A stretch of DNA of 33,498 nucleotides from an uncultured Austwickia sp. (lineage in GTDB: Bacteria; Actinomycetota; Actinomycetes; Actinomycetales; Dermatophilaceae), in assembly GCA_934678955.1 (NCBI GenBank), contig CAKUSI010000008.1, forward strand, positions 1 to 33,498, given 5' to 3'. The first letter of the stretch is position 1, and the number at the start of each line of letters is the position of its first letter. The position numbers and the translations under genes are program-made. Below are positions 8,079 to 15,375 of this stretch, piece by piece. The notes under the pieces were generated by a model, which saw only the letters and a program-made list of their open reading frames with translations, did not search any database and was not told the origin of the DNA.

Positions 8079-8203
8079 GCCTCCATCGTGTGCGTGGGGC
8101 GGGGCGATTCCCATGCGGGCCGACCCTGAGCCGACCCTGAAGAGACCCCGATCCTGGCCCCGGCGGCTTCCGGCGGACGCTGCGGGTGGGCGACCATGGA
8201 GGC
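8079..8203. promoter_or_regulatory. Divergent control region of the PspC stress module, with 11-bp direct repeats
   Basis: Both divergent ATGs have nearly the same context, GAT/CAT then GGAGGCATG. On the minus strand CACGAT and on the plus strand GACCAT each end 6 nt before the ATG, typical of leaderless -10 elements; GGAGG itself is only 1 nt from the ATG, too close for a ribosome site. In the middle GCCGACCCTGA occurs twice in tandem (8119-8129, 8130-8140), followed by the weaker AGAGACCCCGA (8141-8151). This is an 11-bp, one-helical-turn phasing that fits a LuxR/NarL-type regulator binding on one DNA face. Confidence 0.5.
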
Positions 8204-9670
8204 ATGAGCGAACACGCGACGTCCGGAGGGGCGCCCTCGCAAGCGCCCGCGCCGGGGGGTGTGTTTTCGCAGGCCACGCTGAGCGACCGGGCCTTCACCG
8301 AAGGTGCCTTCACCGAACGGCGGATGTACCGCCCCGAGTCCGGTCGGCACATCTCGGGTGTCGCCTCGGGTTTGGCGATCCACCTGCGGCTCCCCGTCCG
8401 CTACGTGCGGATCGCTTTCGTGCTGACGACCCTGTTCGGCGGCGCGGGTGTCCCCGTCTACCTGGTCCTCTGGGCGCTCACGCCCGCCGGCTACCAGGTG
8501 GACCCGGCGACCGGTCAGGCCTTCGACGCGGGCGGCCAGCCGGGCCGCTGGCGCCAGCGACTCACGTGGCCGGTCGTGCTGGTCATGGTGGGCGTCGTCA
8601 TGCTCGCCAGCGGCCCGGTCATGGCCGGGACCGTGGGCCTCGGGCCGTTCTCGCCGACGACGCTCCTGGCCCTCGTGGCCCTGGTCGCCGGTGCGGTGAT
8701 CGCCTGGTCCCATCTGGACGACACCGAACGGCGGGCCTGGTTCGGGCTCGGGGGGAGCAGCCGGGGGGCCATCTTCCGGGTGCTGATCGGCGCCTTCCTT
8801 GCCGCGGCAGGGGCGCTGGTGCTGGTCACGCGGGGGCAGGGGGTCACGCTCCTCGGGGATGTCCTGGTCGCCACGTTCGCGGTGATCGCGGGGCTGGTGC
8901 TGGTGCTCGCGCCGTGGGGGCTGCGCTTCTGGCGGCGGCTCCAGGCCGAGCAGGCGACCAGCATCAGGGAGTCCGAGCGGGCCTCGATCGCCGCCCACCT
9001 GCACGACTCCGTCCTGCAGACCCTGGCCCTGATCCAGCGCACCGAGGACCCCACCCGGGTCGCCCAGCTGGCCCGGGCACAGGAGCGCGAGCTGCGCACG
9101 TGGCTCTACGGCCGGGGCGTCGCCGCGACCGACTCGCTCGCCACGGCGGCCGTCGACGCCGCCGCCGACGTCGAGGAGCTGCACGGGACGCCGATCGACC
9201 TCGTGGTCACCGGTGACCGGCCGCTCTGTGAGCACACCGACGCGCTCGTACGCGCCCTCCGGGAGGCGCTGCTCAATGCGGTACGCCACGGGGCGGCGCC
9301 GGTGAGCGCGTACATCGAGGTGCAGCCCCGCACCGTGGAGGCCTTCGTACGCGACCACGGCCCGGGCTTCGACCTGGACGACATCGCGCCCGACCGCCTC
9401 GGGGTGCGCGAGTCCATCCTCGGCCGGATGGAACGCGCCGGGGGCCACGCCCGGATCCGGCGCCTCGAGTCCGGCACCGAGGTCGCGCTCGAGCTGCCGG
9501 TCGACCCGCCCGAGAAGGGCGGCGAGGCACAGCGGCAGGCCGTCGGCTCGCACCGTGAGACCGTCGAGGCGGGAGCGGAGCGGCCCGCCCCGGACTCCAT
9601 ACGAGAACCGTCGGCCGCGGACCCCGTACCGGAGCAGACCCATCGCGCACAGGAGGTACGCGTTGACTGA
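8204..9670 (+). CDS. PspC-domain sensor histidine kinase (LuxR-type two-component system)
   Basis: A 488-residue membrane kinase. The PspC domain spans about residues 36-95 (RHISGVASGLAIHLRLPVRY). Further transmembrane helices lie near 122-142, 152-170, 190-208 and 222-240. The dimerisation/phosphoacceptor segment is of the HisKA_3 type, SIAAHLHDSVLQTLALIQ, with His267 before Asp268. The HATPase has the N box REALLNAVRHG (Asn358) and the G1 box DHGPGFD (384-390). The ATG at 8204 is favoured because GACCAT ends 6 nt upstream; an in-frame GTG 18 nt earlier would overlap that element. The last 8 nt overlap the response-regulator gene. With the divergent PspC/toastrack protein this resembles LiaFSR-like envelope-stress systems. 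Confidence 0.9.
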   Translation: MSEHATSGGAPSQAPAPGGVFSQATLSDRAFTEGAFTERRMYRPESGRHISGVASGLAIHLRLPVRYVRIAFVLTTLFGGAGVPVYLVLWALTPAGYQVDPATGQAFDAGGQPGRWRQRLTWPVVLVMVGVVMLASGPVMAGTVGLGPFSPTTLLALVALVAGAVIAWSHLDDTERRAWFGLGGSSRGAIFRVLIGAFLAAAGALVLVTRGQGVTLLGDVLVATFAVIAGLVLVLAPWGLRFWRRLQAEQATSIRESERASIAAHLHDSVLQTLALIQRTEDPTRVAQLARAQERELRTWLYGRGVAATDSLATAAVDAAADVEELHGTPIDLVVTGDRPLCEHTDALVRALREALLNAVRHGAAPVSAYIEVQPRTVEAFVRDHGPGFDLDDIAPDRLGVRESILGRMERAGGHARIRRLESGTEVALELPVDPPEKGGEAQRQAVGSHRETVEAGAERPAPDSIREPSAADPVPEQTHRAQEVRVD

Positions 9671-10352
9671 CCACCCGATGACGCCGATCACCTTGGTGCT
9701 CGTGGACGACCACCGGATGTTCCGCAGCGGCGTGAAGAGCGAGCTCGCGGACCTCGGCAAGGGCTTGCGGGTGCTCGGCGAGGCCGGCGACGTCGACGAG
9801 GCAGCGCAGGTCATCGCCGCGCAGCGCCCCGACGTGGTCCTGCTGGACGTGCACCTGCCCGGCGGCAACGGCCGCGGCGGCTCCGACGTCATCGCCGCCT
9901 GCCGCGAGGTGACCACCGAGGCGGGAGGACCCGTACGCTTCCTGGCCCTGTCCGTGTCCGACGCCGCCGAGGACGTGATCTCGGTGATCCGGGCGGGCGC
10001 GCGGGGCTATGTCACCAAGACGATCAGCCCGACCGACCTGGTCACCGCCATCCGCCGGGTCGCCGACGGGGACGCCGTGTTCAGCCCGCGGCTGGCGGGT
10101 TTCGTGCTCGACGCATTCGGCGCGGCGGCCGGGGAGGTCGCCGAGGTGGACGAGGAGCTCGACCGGCTCTCCGCGCGGGAGCGCGAGGTGATGCGGCTGA
10201 TCGCGCGCGGCTACCAGTACAAGGAAGTCGCCAAGGAGCTGTTCATCTCCGTGAAGACCGTGGAGACCCACGTGAGTTCGGTGCTGCGCAAGCTGCAGCT
10301 GTCGAACCGCCACGAGCTGACCGCCTGGGCCATGCACCGCCACCTGCTGTAA
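9663..10352 (+). CDS. LuxR/NarL-family response regulator
   Basis: A 229-residue DNA-binding response regulator, the partner of the overlapping PspC kinase. The receiver domain has the acidic pair VDDHRMF (residues 14-20), phosphoacceptor Asp62 in VVLLDVHLPGG, and a conserved Lys in GYVTKTI. The C-terminal LuxR helix-turn-helix is LSAREREVMRLIARGYQYKE through VKTVETHVSSVLRKL. The start is the TTG at 9663: AGGAGGT (9651-9657) sits 5 nt upstream, a near-ideal Shine-Dalgarno, whereas the next ATG at 9678 would be too distant. It overlaps the kinase end by 8 nt, so translation is coupled. Its likely target is the divergent region with 11-bp direct repeats at 8119-8151. Confidence 0.92.
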   Translation: MTDHPMTPITLVLVDDHRMFRSGVKSELADLGKGLRVLGEAGDVDEAAQVIAAQRPDVVLLDVHLPGGNGRGGSDVIAACREVTTEAGGPVRFLALSVSDAAEDVISVIRAGARGYVTKTISPTDLVTAIRRVADGDAVFSPRLAGFVLDAFGAAAGEVAEVDEELDRLSAREREVMRLIARGYQYKEVAKELFISVKTVETHVSSVLRKLQLSNRHELTAWAMHRHLL

Positions 10353-10411
10353 CGCCCTGGCGCAGCGGGCGGCTGGCGGTGTGGATTCGGGGAACGCCCC
10401 CGGGGTATGCC

Positions 10412-10417
10412 TAGGGT
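10412..10417 (+). promoter_or_regulatory. -10 element TAGGGT, leaderless start
   Basis: TAGGGT ends exactly 6 nt before the ATG at 10424. No good -35 hexamer is seen. The following gene therefore probably has its own leaderless promoter rather than being an extension of the response-regulator operon 72 bp upstream. Confidence 0.5.
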
Positions 10418-10423
10418 AGGGGC

Positions 10424-10771
10424 ATGGTTTCGCTCTTCCAGATCCTCGGAATCGTCCACATCGCCGTCGCCGCGCTGATCGTCGCGGGCTTCGTGCTGTC
10501 GCTCATGAACAAGGGCGTCAGCTCCGTGATGGTGTGGTCCGCGCGGGTGCAGCTGTTGCTCGGACTCGCCCTGGTGGGGATCGCCGAGATGGGCGACGTG
10601 CTGGCGTTGAACCACATGTGGGTCGGGGTGAAGCTCCTCGTCGCGCTGGGTGTGGTCGCCTGCACGGAGATCGCGGCGCGGCGCAGCGCGCGCGGGGAGG
10701 CCAAGCCGGTGCTGCTGTATGTCGCGGTCGCCCTCACGCTGGTCAACATCGTGTACGCCTACGCGGGCTGA
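10424..10771 (+). CDS. Small four-helix membrane protein of unknown function
   Basis: The 115-residue protein is almost entirely hydrophobic. Four predicted transmembrane helices lie at about 4-27, 33-55, 62-80 and 94-113, with a short basic loop RRSARGEAK between the third and fourth. I do not recognise a family with confidence; conserved actinobacterial membrane proteins of this size are common. It lies downstream of the response regulator but with its own -10 element, so a link to the stress module is only by position. Array 2 of the 52-bp repeats begins about 70 bp after its stop. Confidence 0.75.
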   Translation: MVSLFQILGIVHIAVAALIVAGFVLSLMNKGVSSVMVWSARVQLLLGLALVGIAEMGDVLALNHMWVGVKLLVALGVVACTEIAARRSARGEAKPVLLYVAVALTLVNIVYAYAG

Positions 10772-10840
10772 TGCTCCGCCACGACGTCCCCGTCAGCGCC
10801 AACCAACTCTCCCACTGCAGAGTGCCTCACCCGTGACATG

Positions 10841-10975
10841 TCCCGCCCGTGGGCGGGATGCGTACGCGTTTGGGCTGGTGCTCGGCGCCGCTGGCTGCCC
10901 GTGGGCGGGAGGCGTACGCGTTTGCCCAGGTGTTCGTCGCCGCTTGTCGCCCGTGGGCGGGAGGCGTACGGGCGG
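10841..10975 (+). repeat. 52-bp palindromic repeat array 2 (3 units)
   Basis: Three units with the core (C/T)GCCCGTGGGCGGGA begin at 10844, 10896 and 10948, again exactly 52 bp apart and in the same orientation as arrays 1 and 3. The block after the core is GGCGTACG(C/G)G, distinct from both other arrays. The array lies between a small membrane-protein gene and pcrA. Confidence 0.93.
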
Positions 10976-10990
10976 GCTCAGGGCATGAGA

Positions 10991-11053
10991 CGGCCCGTGG
11001 GCTCCGCCCTTCCGGGCGGGTGCGCGCTGGACGTGGCGCGTCCCCACGGGCCG
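10991..11053. other. Compact three-way-junction inverted repeat (candidate structured RNA or terminator)
   Basis: The outer arms CGGCCCGTGGG (10991-11001) and CCCACGGGCCG (11043-11053) are perfect 11-bp complements. Inside lie the hairpin CCGCCC-TTCC-GGGCGG (11004-11019) and a second hairpin GCGCGCT-GGACGT-GGCGCGT (11022-11041) that needs G:U pairs at both ends. Together they form a nearly fully paired 63-nt three-way junction. There is no T-run on either side. Which strand is transcribed is not clear. Confidence 0.55.
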
Positions 11054-11127
11054 CGGCGACTGCGGTGAATTCGGCAGTCACCCGTCCGAAGCCGACCTCA
11101 CGAGAGGGAGGCCGGTTGACGGCTGCG

Positions 11128-11166
11128 CTACCGCGCAGTCACCTCACGCGTCCGATGGTCACTCAC
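11128..11166 (-). other. 12-codon mini-ORF with perfect Shine-Dalgarno; candidate small RNA / leader peptide
   Basis: On the minus strand a GTG at 11166 opens the peptide MSDHRTREVTAR and closes with TAG at 11128-11130. Upstream is AGAAAGGAGGTGATCC (11187-11172), an exact 16-nt complement of the actinobacterial 16S rRNA 3' end. A promoter-like pair lies before it. The stop codon sits in the loop of a hairpin (11121-11140). No gene follows on this strand; the nearest downstream structure is the three-way junction at 10991-11053. It may be a small RNA with a short ORF, or a chance arrangement. Confidence 0.3.
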
Positions 11167-11198
11167 TGATCGGATCACCTCCTTTCTCGTGTGCCTCG

Positions 11199-11228
11199 AC
11201 CGTAAAGGTCCCCCGCGGCCCCCGGCAA
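11199..11228 (-). promoter_or_regulatory. Candidate promoter for the minus-strand small transcript
   Basis: Read on the minus strand, TTGCCG (11228-11223) and TACGGT (11204-11199) are separated by 18 bp. Initiation would fall near 11192, just before the AGAAAGGAGGTGATCC ribosome site. It is one of the better -35/-10 pairs in the window. Confidence 0.35.
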
Positions 11229-11341
11229 TCCCTTTTTCCCCGATTCCAGTCGCCGTGGCCAGGTCGCAAGGCTGCGCCCCCGCCCTCATTCCGCGCGATC
11301 CCCACGCCCATGGCGTACGAGGCCTTGTCGGTCCCGCTGCC

Positions 11342-11347
11342 TAGGAT
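11342..11347 (+). promoter_or_regulatory. -10 element TAGGAT for pcrA
   Basis: TAGGAT ends 10 nt before the ATG at 11358. Initiation 6-7 nt downstream would leave a leader of only a few nucleotides, and no Shine-Dalgarno is present, so pcrA is probably translated from a near-leaderless mRNA. Confidence 0.5.
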
Positions 11348-11357
11348 GGGCGGCACC

Positions 11358-13994
11358 ATGAGCCGCCACGAACACCCCGCCCCGCTCGCCGTGATCCCGC
11401 CTGCCGACGACGGCTGCCAGGCCGACGTCCCGCTGCCGGGTTTCACGTCGGCGCAGGCCAGCGGGGCAGTCGGCGACGACGGCATCCCGGACTGGGCGCG
11501 GGACGCCTCGGGGGAGGGGCCGAAGCCGCTGCCGGGCTGGGGGGAGGACCGGGGCCTCGACGGCGCCGGAGATCCGCGTCCGGGGCGCGATCCGGAGTCG
11601 ATTCTCAAGGGGCTCAACCCGTCGCAGCGGGAGGCCGTGGTCCACCAGGGGGCGCCGCTGCTGATCGTGGCCGGCGCCGGGTCGGGCAAGACGCGGGTGC
11701 TCACGCATCGGATCGCCTACCTGCTCGCCGCCCGCGGCGTCCAGCCAGGGCAGATCCTCGCGATCACGTTCACCAACAAGGCCGCCGCCGAGATGCGCGA
11801 ACGGGTCGAGGAGCTGGTCGGGCCGCGCGCCAAGGCCATGTGGGTGAGCACCTTCCACAGCGCCTGCGTGCGGATCCTCCGGCGGGAGGCCACCCGCGTC
11901 GGCCTCAAGTCGAGCTTCACCATCTACGACGCGGCGGACAGCCAGCGGCTCATGGCGATGGTGTTGCGCGACATGGATCTCGATCCGCGCCGCTACCCGC
12001 CGCGCTCGTTCACCGCCCAGGTCTCCAACCTCAAGAACGAGCTGGTCGACGAGGAGACGTTCGCGTCCCGCACGGCCGAGGGGGGCCACGCAGACCGGGT
12101 GCTGGCGCAGGCGTACTCCTCCTACCAGCGCCGGCTGCGGCAGGCGAACGCGCTGGACTTCGACGACCTGATCATGACGACGGTCAACGTGCTGCAGACG
12201 TTTCCGGACGTCGCCGAGCACTACCGGCGGCGGTTCCGGCACGTGCTCGTGGACGAATACCAGGACACGAACCACGCGCAGTACGTCCTCGTGCGCGAGC
12301 TCGTGGGCGGCACCCGCGATCCCGGCGCGGAGCCGGGCGGGGTCGTGCCCGGCGACGTGCCCGGCGACGTGCCCGGCCAGGGTCCCGTGCCCCCCGCGGA
12401 GCTGTGCGTGGTCGGCGACGCGGACCAGTCGATCTACGCGTTCCGCGGCGCCAGCATCCGCAACATCGTGGAGTTCGAGGAGGACTACCCGCACGCCTGC
12501 ACGATCCTGCTGGAGCAGAACTACCGCTCCACGCAGACGATCCTGGCGGCCGCGAACGCGGTGATCGCGCAGAACAGCGCGCGCCGCCCGAAGAACCTGT
12601 GGACGCAGTCCGGCGACGGCGCCAAGATCGTCGGTTATGTCGCGGACTCCGGCCACGACGAGGCGGCGTTCGTCGCGCGCACGATCGATGACCTGTCCGA
12701 TGCGCACGGCACCCGGTACGGCGACGTGGCGGTCTTCTACCGGACCAACGCGATGTCCCGGGCCCTGGAGGAGGTGCTGGTCCGGGTCGGCGTCCCGTAC
12801 AAGGTGGTCGGGGGCACGCGGTTCTACGAGCGACGCGAGATCAAGGATGTGCTCGCATACCTGCGCGTGATCGCCAACCCCGCCGACACGGTCAGCCTGC
12901 GCCGCATCCTCAACGTCCCCAAGCGCGGGATCGGCGACCGGGCGGAGTCGTGCGTGGCGCAGCTGGCCGACCGCGAGCGGATCTCGTTCGTGGAGGCGCT
13001 CGGTCGCTGCGAGGACGCGCCGGGCATCGCGACGCGGTCGGTGAGCGCGATCCGCGGCTTCACGGCGCTGCTGGAGGGGCTGGCGGACGTCCGGGACGCC
13101 GGCGGGCACGTCGCCGACCTCGTCGAGGCCGTCGTGGAGCGCTCCGGCTACCTGGACGAGCTGCGCGATTCCCGCGACCCGCAGGACGAGACCCGCATCG
13201 ACAACCTGGCCGAGCTGGTCGCCGTGGCCCGCGAGTTCGACGCGGAGCGCGCGCAACTGGGCGCGCCGCAGGCGGCGGCGGACGGGGAGCCGACGCCGAG
13301 CGCCCTCGACGATTTCCTGGAGCGCGTCTCGCTGGTGGCCGACGCCGACGAGATCCCGGAGGACGACCCGACCCTCGCGGGCGAGTCGCCGCAGGACTCG
13401 GGCGTGGTCACTCTGATGACGCTGCACACGGCGAAGGGCCTGGAGTTCCCCGTCGTGTTCCTCGTCGGCATGGAGGACGGCACGTTCCCGCACATGCGCT
13501 CGCTTGGCGAGCCGCGGGAGCTGGAGGAGGAACGCCGGCTGGCCTACGTGGGGATCACCCGCGCCCGGGAGCGGCTGTTCCTGTCCCGGGCGGTGGCGCG
13601 CACGACGTGGGGCCAGCCCCAGTACTCACCGCCCTCGCGGTTCCTCGACGAGATCCCCGACCACCTGGTGGAGTGGGAGCGGACGGCGGCCACGTCATAC
13701 GGTTCCGGCGCGCCCGGAGCCTCGGGCCGCGGCTCGTCCTCGTATGCCTCGCCAGTCAGCCTGCGCCGCGAGCCCGCCGTGGCCACCCTCGCGGGGCGAC
13801 CGGGCGTTCGCTCCCCGGGCAACCGGCCCGTCATCGCGCTGAAGGAGGGCGACCGGGTCAGTCACGACAGCTTCGGCCTGGGGCGGGTCGTCCGGGTGGA
13901 GGGCGAGGGGGACAAGACAATCGCGCACGTGGACTTCGGTGGTGAGGCGGTGAAGCGGTTGCTGCTGCGGTACGCGCCCCTGGAAAAGTTGTAG
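11358..13994 (+). CDS. pcrA: ATP-dependent DNA helicase PcrA/UvrD
   Basis: An 878-residue superfamily 1A 3'-to-5' helicase for nucleotide-excision and transcription-coupled repair. Motifs in order are Walker A GAGSGKT (residues 106-112), ITFTNKAA, motif II DEYQDTN, motif III GDADQSIYAFRGA, VTLMTLHTAKGLEFPVVFL, and motif VI VGITRARERLFLS. The C-terminal DRVSHDSFGLGRVV through HVDFGG is the Tudor-like RNA-polymerase-binding module. The N-terminus carries an unusual ~85-residue Pro/Gly/Asp-rich extension. Between motifs II and III is a Gly/Pro insertion (about residues 315-348) with a repeated VPGD unit. The ATG at 11358 is chosen because TAGGAT lies 10 nt upstream, and the in-frame ATG 48 nt earlier precedes that promoter. 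Confidence 0.95.
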   Translation: MSRHEHPAPLAVIPPADDGCQADVPLPGFTSAQASGAVGDDGIPDWARDASGEGPKPLPGWGEDRGLDGAGDPRPGRDPESILKGLNPSQREAVVHQGAPLLIVAGAGSGKTRVLTHRIAYLLAARGVQPGQILAITFTNKAAAEMRERVEELVGPRAKAMWVSTFHSACVRILRREATRVGLKSSFTIYDAADSQRLMAMVLRDMDLDPRRYPPRSFTAQVSNLKNELVDEETFASRTAEGGHADRVLAQAYSSYQRRLRQANALDFDDLIMTTVNVLQTFPDVAEHYRRRFRHVLVDEYQDTNHAQYVLVRELVGGTRDPGAEPGGVVPGDVPGDVPGQGPVPPAELCVVGDADQSIYAFRGASIRNIVEFEEDYPHACTILLEQNYRSTQTILAAANAVIAQNSARRPKNLWTQSGDGAKIVGYVADSGHDEAAFVARTIDDLSDAHGTRYGDVAVFYRTNAMSRALEEVLVRVGVPYKVVGGTRFYERREIKDVLAYLRVIANPADTVSLRRILNVPKRGIGDRAESCVAQLADRERISFVEALGRCEDAPGIATRSVSAIRGFTALLEGLADVRDAGGHVADLVEAVVERSGYLDELRDSRDPQDETRIDNLAELVAVAREFDAERAQLGAPQAAADGEPTPSALDDFLERVSLVADADEIPEDDPTLAGESPQDSGVVTLMTLHTAKGLEFPVVFLVGMEDGTFPHMRSLGEPRELEEERRLAYVGITRARERLFLSRAVARTTWGQPQYSPPSRFLDEIPDHLVEWERTAATSYGSGAPGASGRGSSSYASPVSLRREPAVATLAGRPGVRSPGNRPVIALKEGDRVSHDSFGLGRVVRVEGEGDKTIAHVDFGGEAVKRLLLRYAPLEKL

Positions 13995-14034
13995 GCCCCC
14001 ACCGGAGAGGCGTATGCGCGCCGAGAAGGCTCAT

Positions 14035-14077
14035 GCGGCGCGAGGCTCGACCGTCCGTGGTCGGGCGCTCGCGCCGC
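14035..14077. terminator. Bidirectional terminator between pcrA and the M23 peptidase gene
   Basis: The arms GCGGCGCGAG (14035-14044) and CTCGCGCCGC (14068-14077) are perfect complements enclosing a second stem CGACC-GTCCGT-GGTCG. It lies between two convergent stops and is followed by a modestly T-rich stretch on the plus strand. Confidence 0.7.
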
Positions 14078-14119
14078 CGTTCATTCCTCGCCCCCGGTGC
14101 GTGTGGCGCTCGCGGGTCG

Positions 14120-14956
14120 TCAGCGAGCGGGGACCCCGTGTGCGGACAGCCAGGGCTCGGGGTTGATCGCCTCCGAAGCGCCGGGCAGGTGGATTTCCAG
14201 GTGCAGGTGAGGCCCCGTGGAGTAACCGGTGTTGCCGACGGTGCCGACCTTGGCGCCGGGCGCGATGACGTCGCCGGCCTTCACGTCGATGCTGTCCATG
14301 TGGCCGTAGTGGGAAATCGTGCCGTCCCAGTACTTGATCTCGACCTTCTTCCCATACCCGCCCTGCCACCCGGCGAAGGTGACCTTGCCGGTGGACATGG
14401 CGACGATCGGCGTGCCGATGGGCGCGGCCAGGTCGATGCCCTGGTGCTCCGCGCCCCAGCGGGGGCCGTAGCCCGAGGTGAACTTCCCGGAGTCGACGGG
14501 CGGGGTCCAGGCCTTGGCGGGGTCGATGGTGGGAGGGGTGGCCTTCGGCGTCGGCGGGACGCTCGCGGTGGCCACGCCGGACGCGCTCGCCGTCGGCGCC
14601 AGGGTCGGCGCGGAGCCGGCCGACGTCGGGGTGGCCTCGGGGACGAGCTCGGCGGAGACGGGAGTGGCGGTCCAGGTCTGGACGTTGAGGGCCAGCGCTC
14701 CCTGTCCGACCGGGCCGCCCTCCGCGAGGGTCCCGAACGGCGCGGCGAGCGCGGTCTGAACGAGGACTGCGGTGGCGCCGAGGCTCGCGGCAGAGATGGC
14801 GAGCGGTTTGAGCACGCTTCCCGAGGTACGCCTCGGCGCGGCGTGTGCGCGGCGGGTCCGGCGCGTGTCGCTGGGGGGCGCGCACTCGTTCAGGGGGTTG
14901 CGGCCGCCACGGCGTTGAGAGCGCGCGCGATGGCGGCCGGTGTAGCTACTGGGCAC
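14120..14956 (-). CDS. Secreted M23 family metallopeptidase (LytM/peptidoglycan hydrolase)
   Basis: The 278-residue protein is predicted to be exported and to cut peptidoglycan cross-links or stems. A long basic N-region (Arg-rich, residues 1-45) precedes a hydrophobic segment LKPLAISAASLGATAVLVQT ending in ALAAP, a likely signal peptide. A Thr/Pro/Ala-rich linker (about 100-150) follows. The M23 domain occupies about 155-278, with zinc ligands His171 and Asp175 in HQGID, His219 in GHMD, and His250-x-His252 in GPHLHLEI, so it looks catalytically intact. The n-region is long; an internal GTG at residue 48 is an alternative start. It is convergent with pcrA, and a long structured intergenic region lies upstream. 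Confidence 0.88.
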   Translation of the reverse strand: MPSSYTGRHRARSQRRGGRNPLNECAPPSDTRRTRRAHAAPRRTSGSVLKPLAISAASLGATAVLVQTALAAPFGTLAEGGPVGQGALALNVQTWTATPVSAELVPEATPTSAGSAPTLAPTASASGVATASVPPTPKATPPTIDPAKAWTPPVDSGKFTSGYGPRWGAEHQGIDLAAPIGTPIVAMSTGKVTFAGWQGGYGKKVEIKYWDGTISHYGHMDSIDVKAGDVIAPGAKVGTVGNTGYSTGPHLHLEIHLPGASEAINPEPWLSAHGVPAR

Positions 14957-14991
14957 GAAGGGGTCCTGACAGGGGTGTACGGCACAGGGGG

Positions 14992-15018
14992 CGAGTGCGG
15001 TCTTCCTGACCGCACTCG
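14992..15018. terminator. Perfect 11-bp hairpin, possible terminator or leader element
   Basis: CGAGTGCGGTC (14992-15002) and GACCGCACTCG (15008-15018) flank the loop TTCCT. On the plus strand it is followed by AGGCTTCTTTATG, a weak T-rich tail. On the minus strand it sits about 35 nt before the M23 peptidase start and carries AGGAA in its loop. Either direction is possible. Confidence 0.5.
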
Positions 15019-15153
15019 AGGCTTCTTTATGAAGTCGCGACCTAAACGTTATCTCAACGAGGCGAAGTCGGTCGATTGGTTCGGGATCGCTCGTGATAAA
15101 GCAACCGTCCGAGTCGTCGGTATTGGACGGTGCGTGATTATGATGAATTCACT

Positions 15154-15175
15154 GGTCACGGGTAGTTCCGTGACC
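15154..15175. promoter_or_regulatory. Inverted repeat GGTCACGG-N6-CCGTGACC
   Basis: A perfect 8-bp inverted repeat with spacer GTAGTT in the AT-richer part of the divergent region. It could be a dimeric regulator site or a leader hairpin of the M23 gene. Confidence 0.45.
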
Positions 15176-15327
15176 CGAAGATCCAGCGCCCGCGAGGGCT
15201 GATGTGATTTGCGTCCCGTTGTGGAGGGCGAGCGAGCCCGCAGGGTCGGGTCATCCGAAATATCCGCATTGTGAGCGATTGCGGAAGTCGCCGTCGGCGT
15301 CGCCGTGGGGAGTCGTGCGCCGGCTCT

Positions 15328-15352
15328 GCGGGGCTGTTCGCAACAGCCCCGC
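15328..15352. promoter_or_regulatory. 25-bp palindrome upstream of the B12-binding gene (candidate operator)
   Basis: GCGGGGCTGTT (15328-15338) and AACAGCCCCGC (15342-15352) are perfect complements around CGC. The element ends 17 bp before the -10 hexamer TACGCT, so it covers the -35 zone. That is a usual position for a repressor or activator operator. Confidence 0.5.
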
Positions 15353-15369
15353 GCCGCAGGTCGCGCGGC

Positions 15370-15375
15370 TACGCT
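15370..15375 (+). promoter_or_regulatory. -10 element TACGCT, leaderless start
   Basis: TACGCT ends exactly 6 nt before the ATG at 15382 and there is no Shine-Dalgarno, which fits a leaderless transcript. Confidence 0.5.

Noticed and set aside
10841..10975. Attachment site or insertion sequence ends
   Set aside because: No transposase, integrase or target duplication is associated with the repeats anywhere in the window.
11172..11187. Fragment of a 16S rRNA gene (GGATCACCTCCTTTCT)
   Set aside because: Only 16 nt match and the flanks do not continue into rRNA. On the minus strand it is simply a perfect Shine-Dalgarno with a promoter-like pair upstream.
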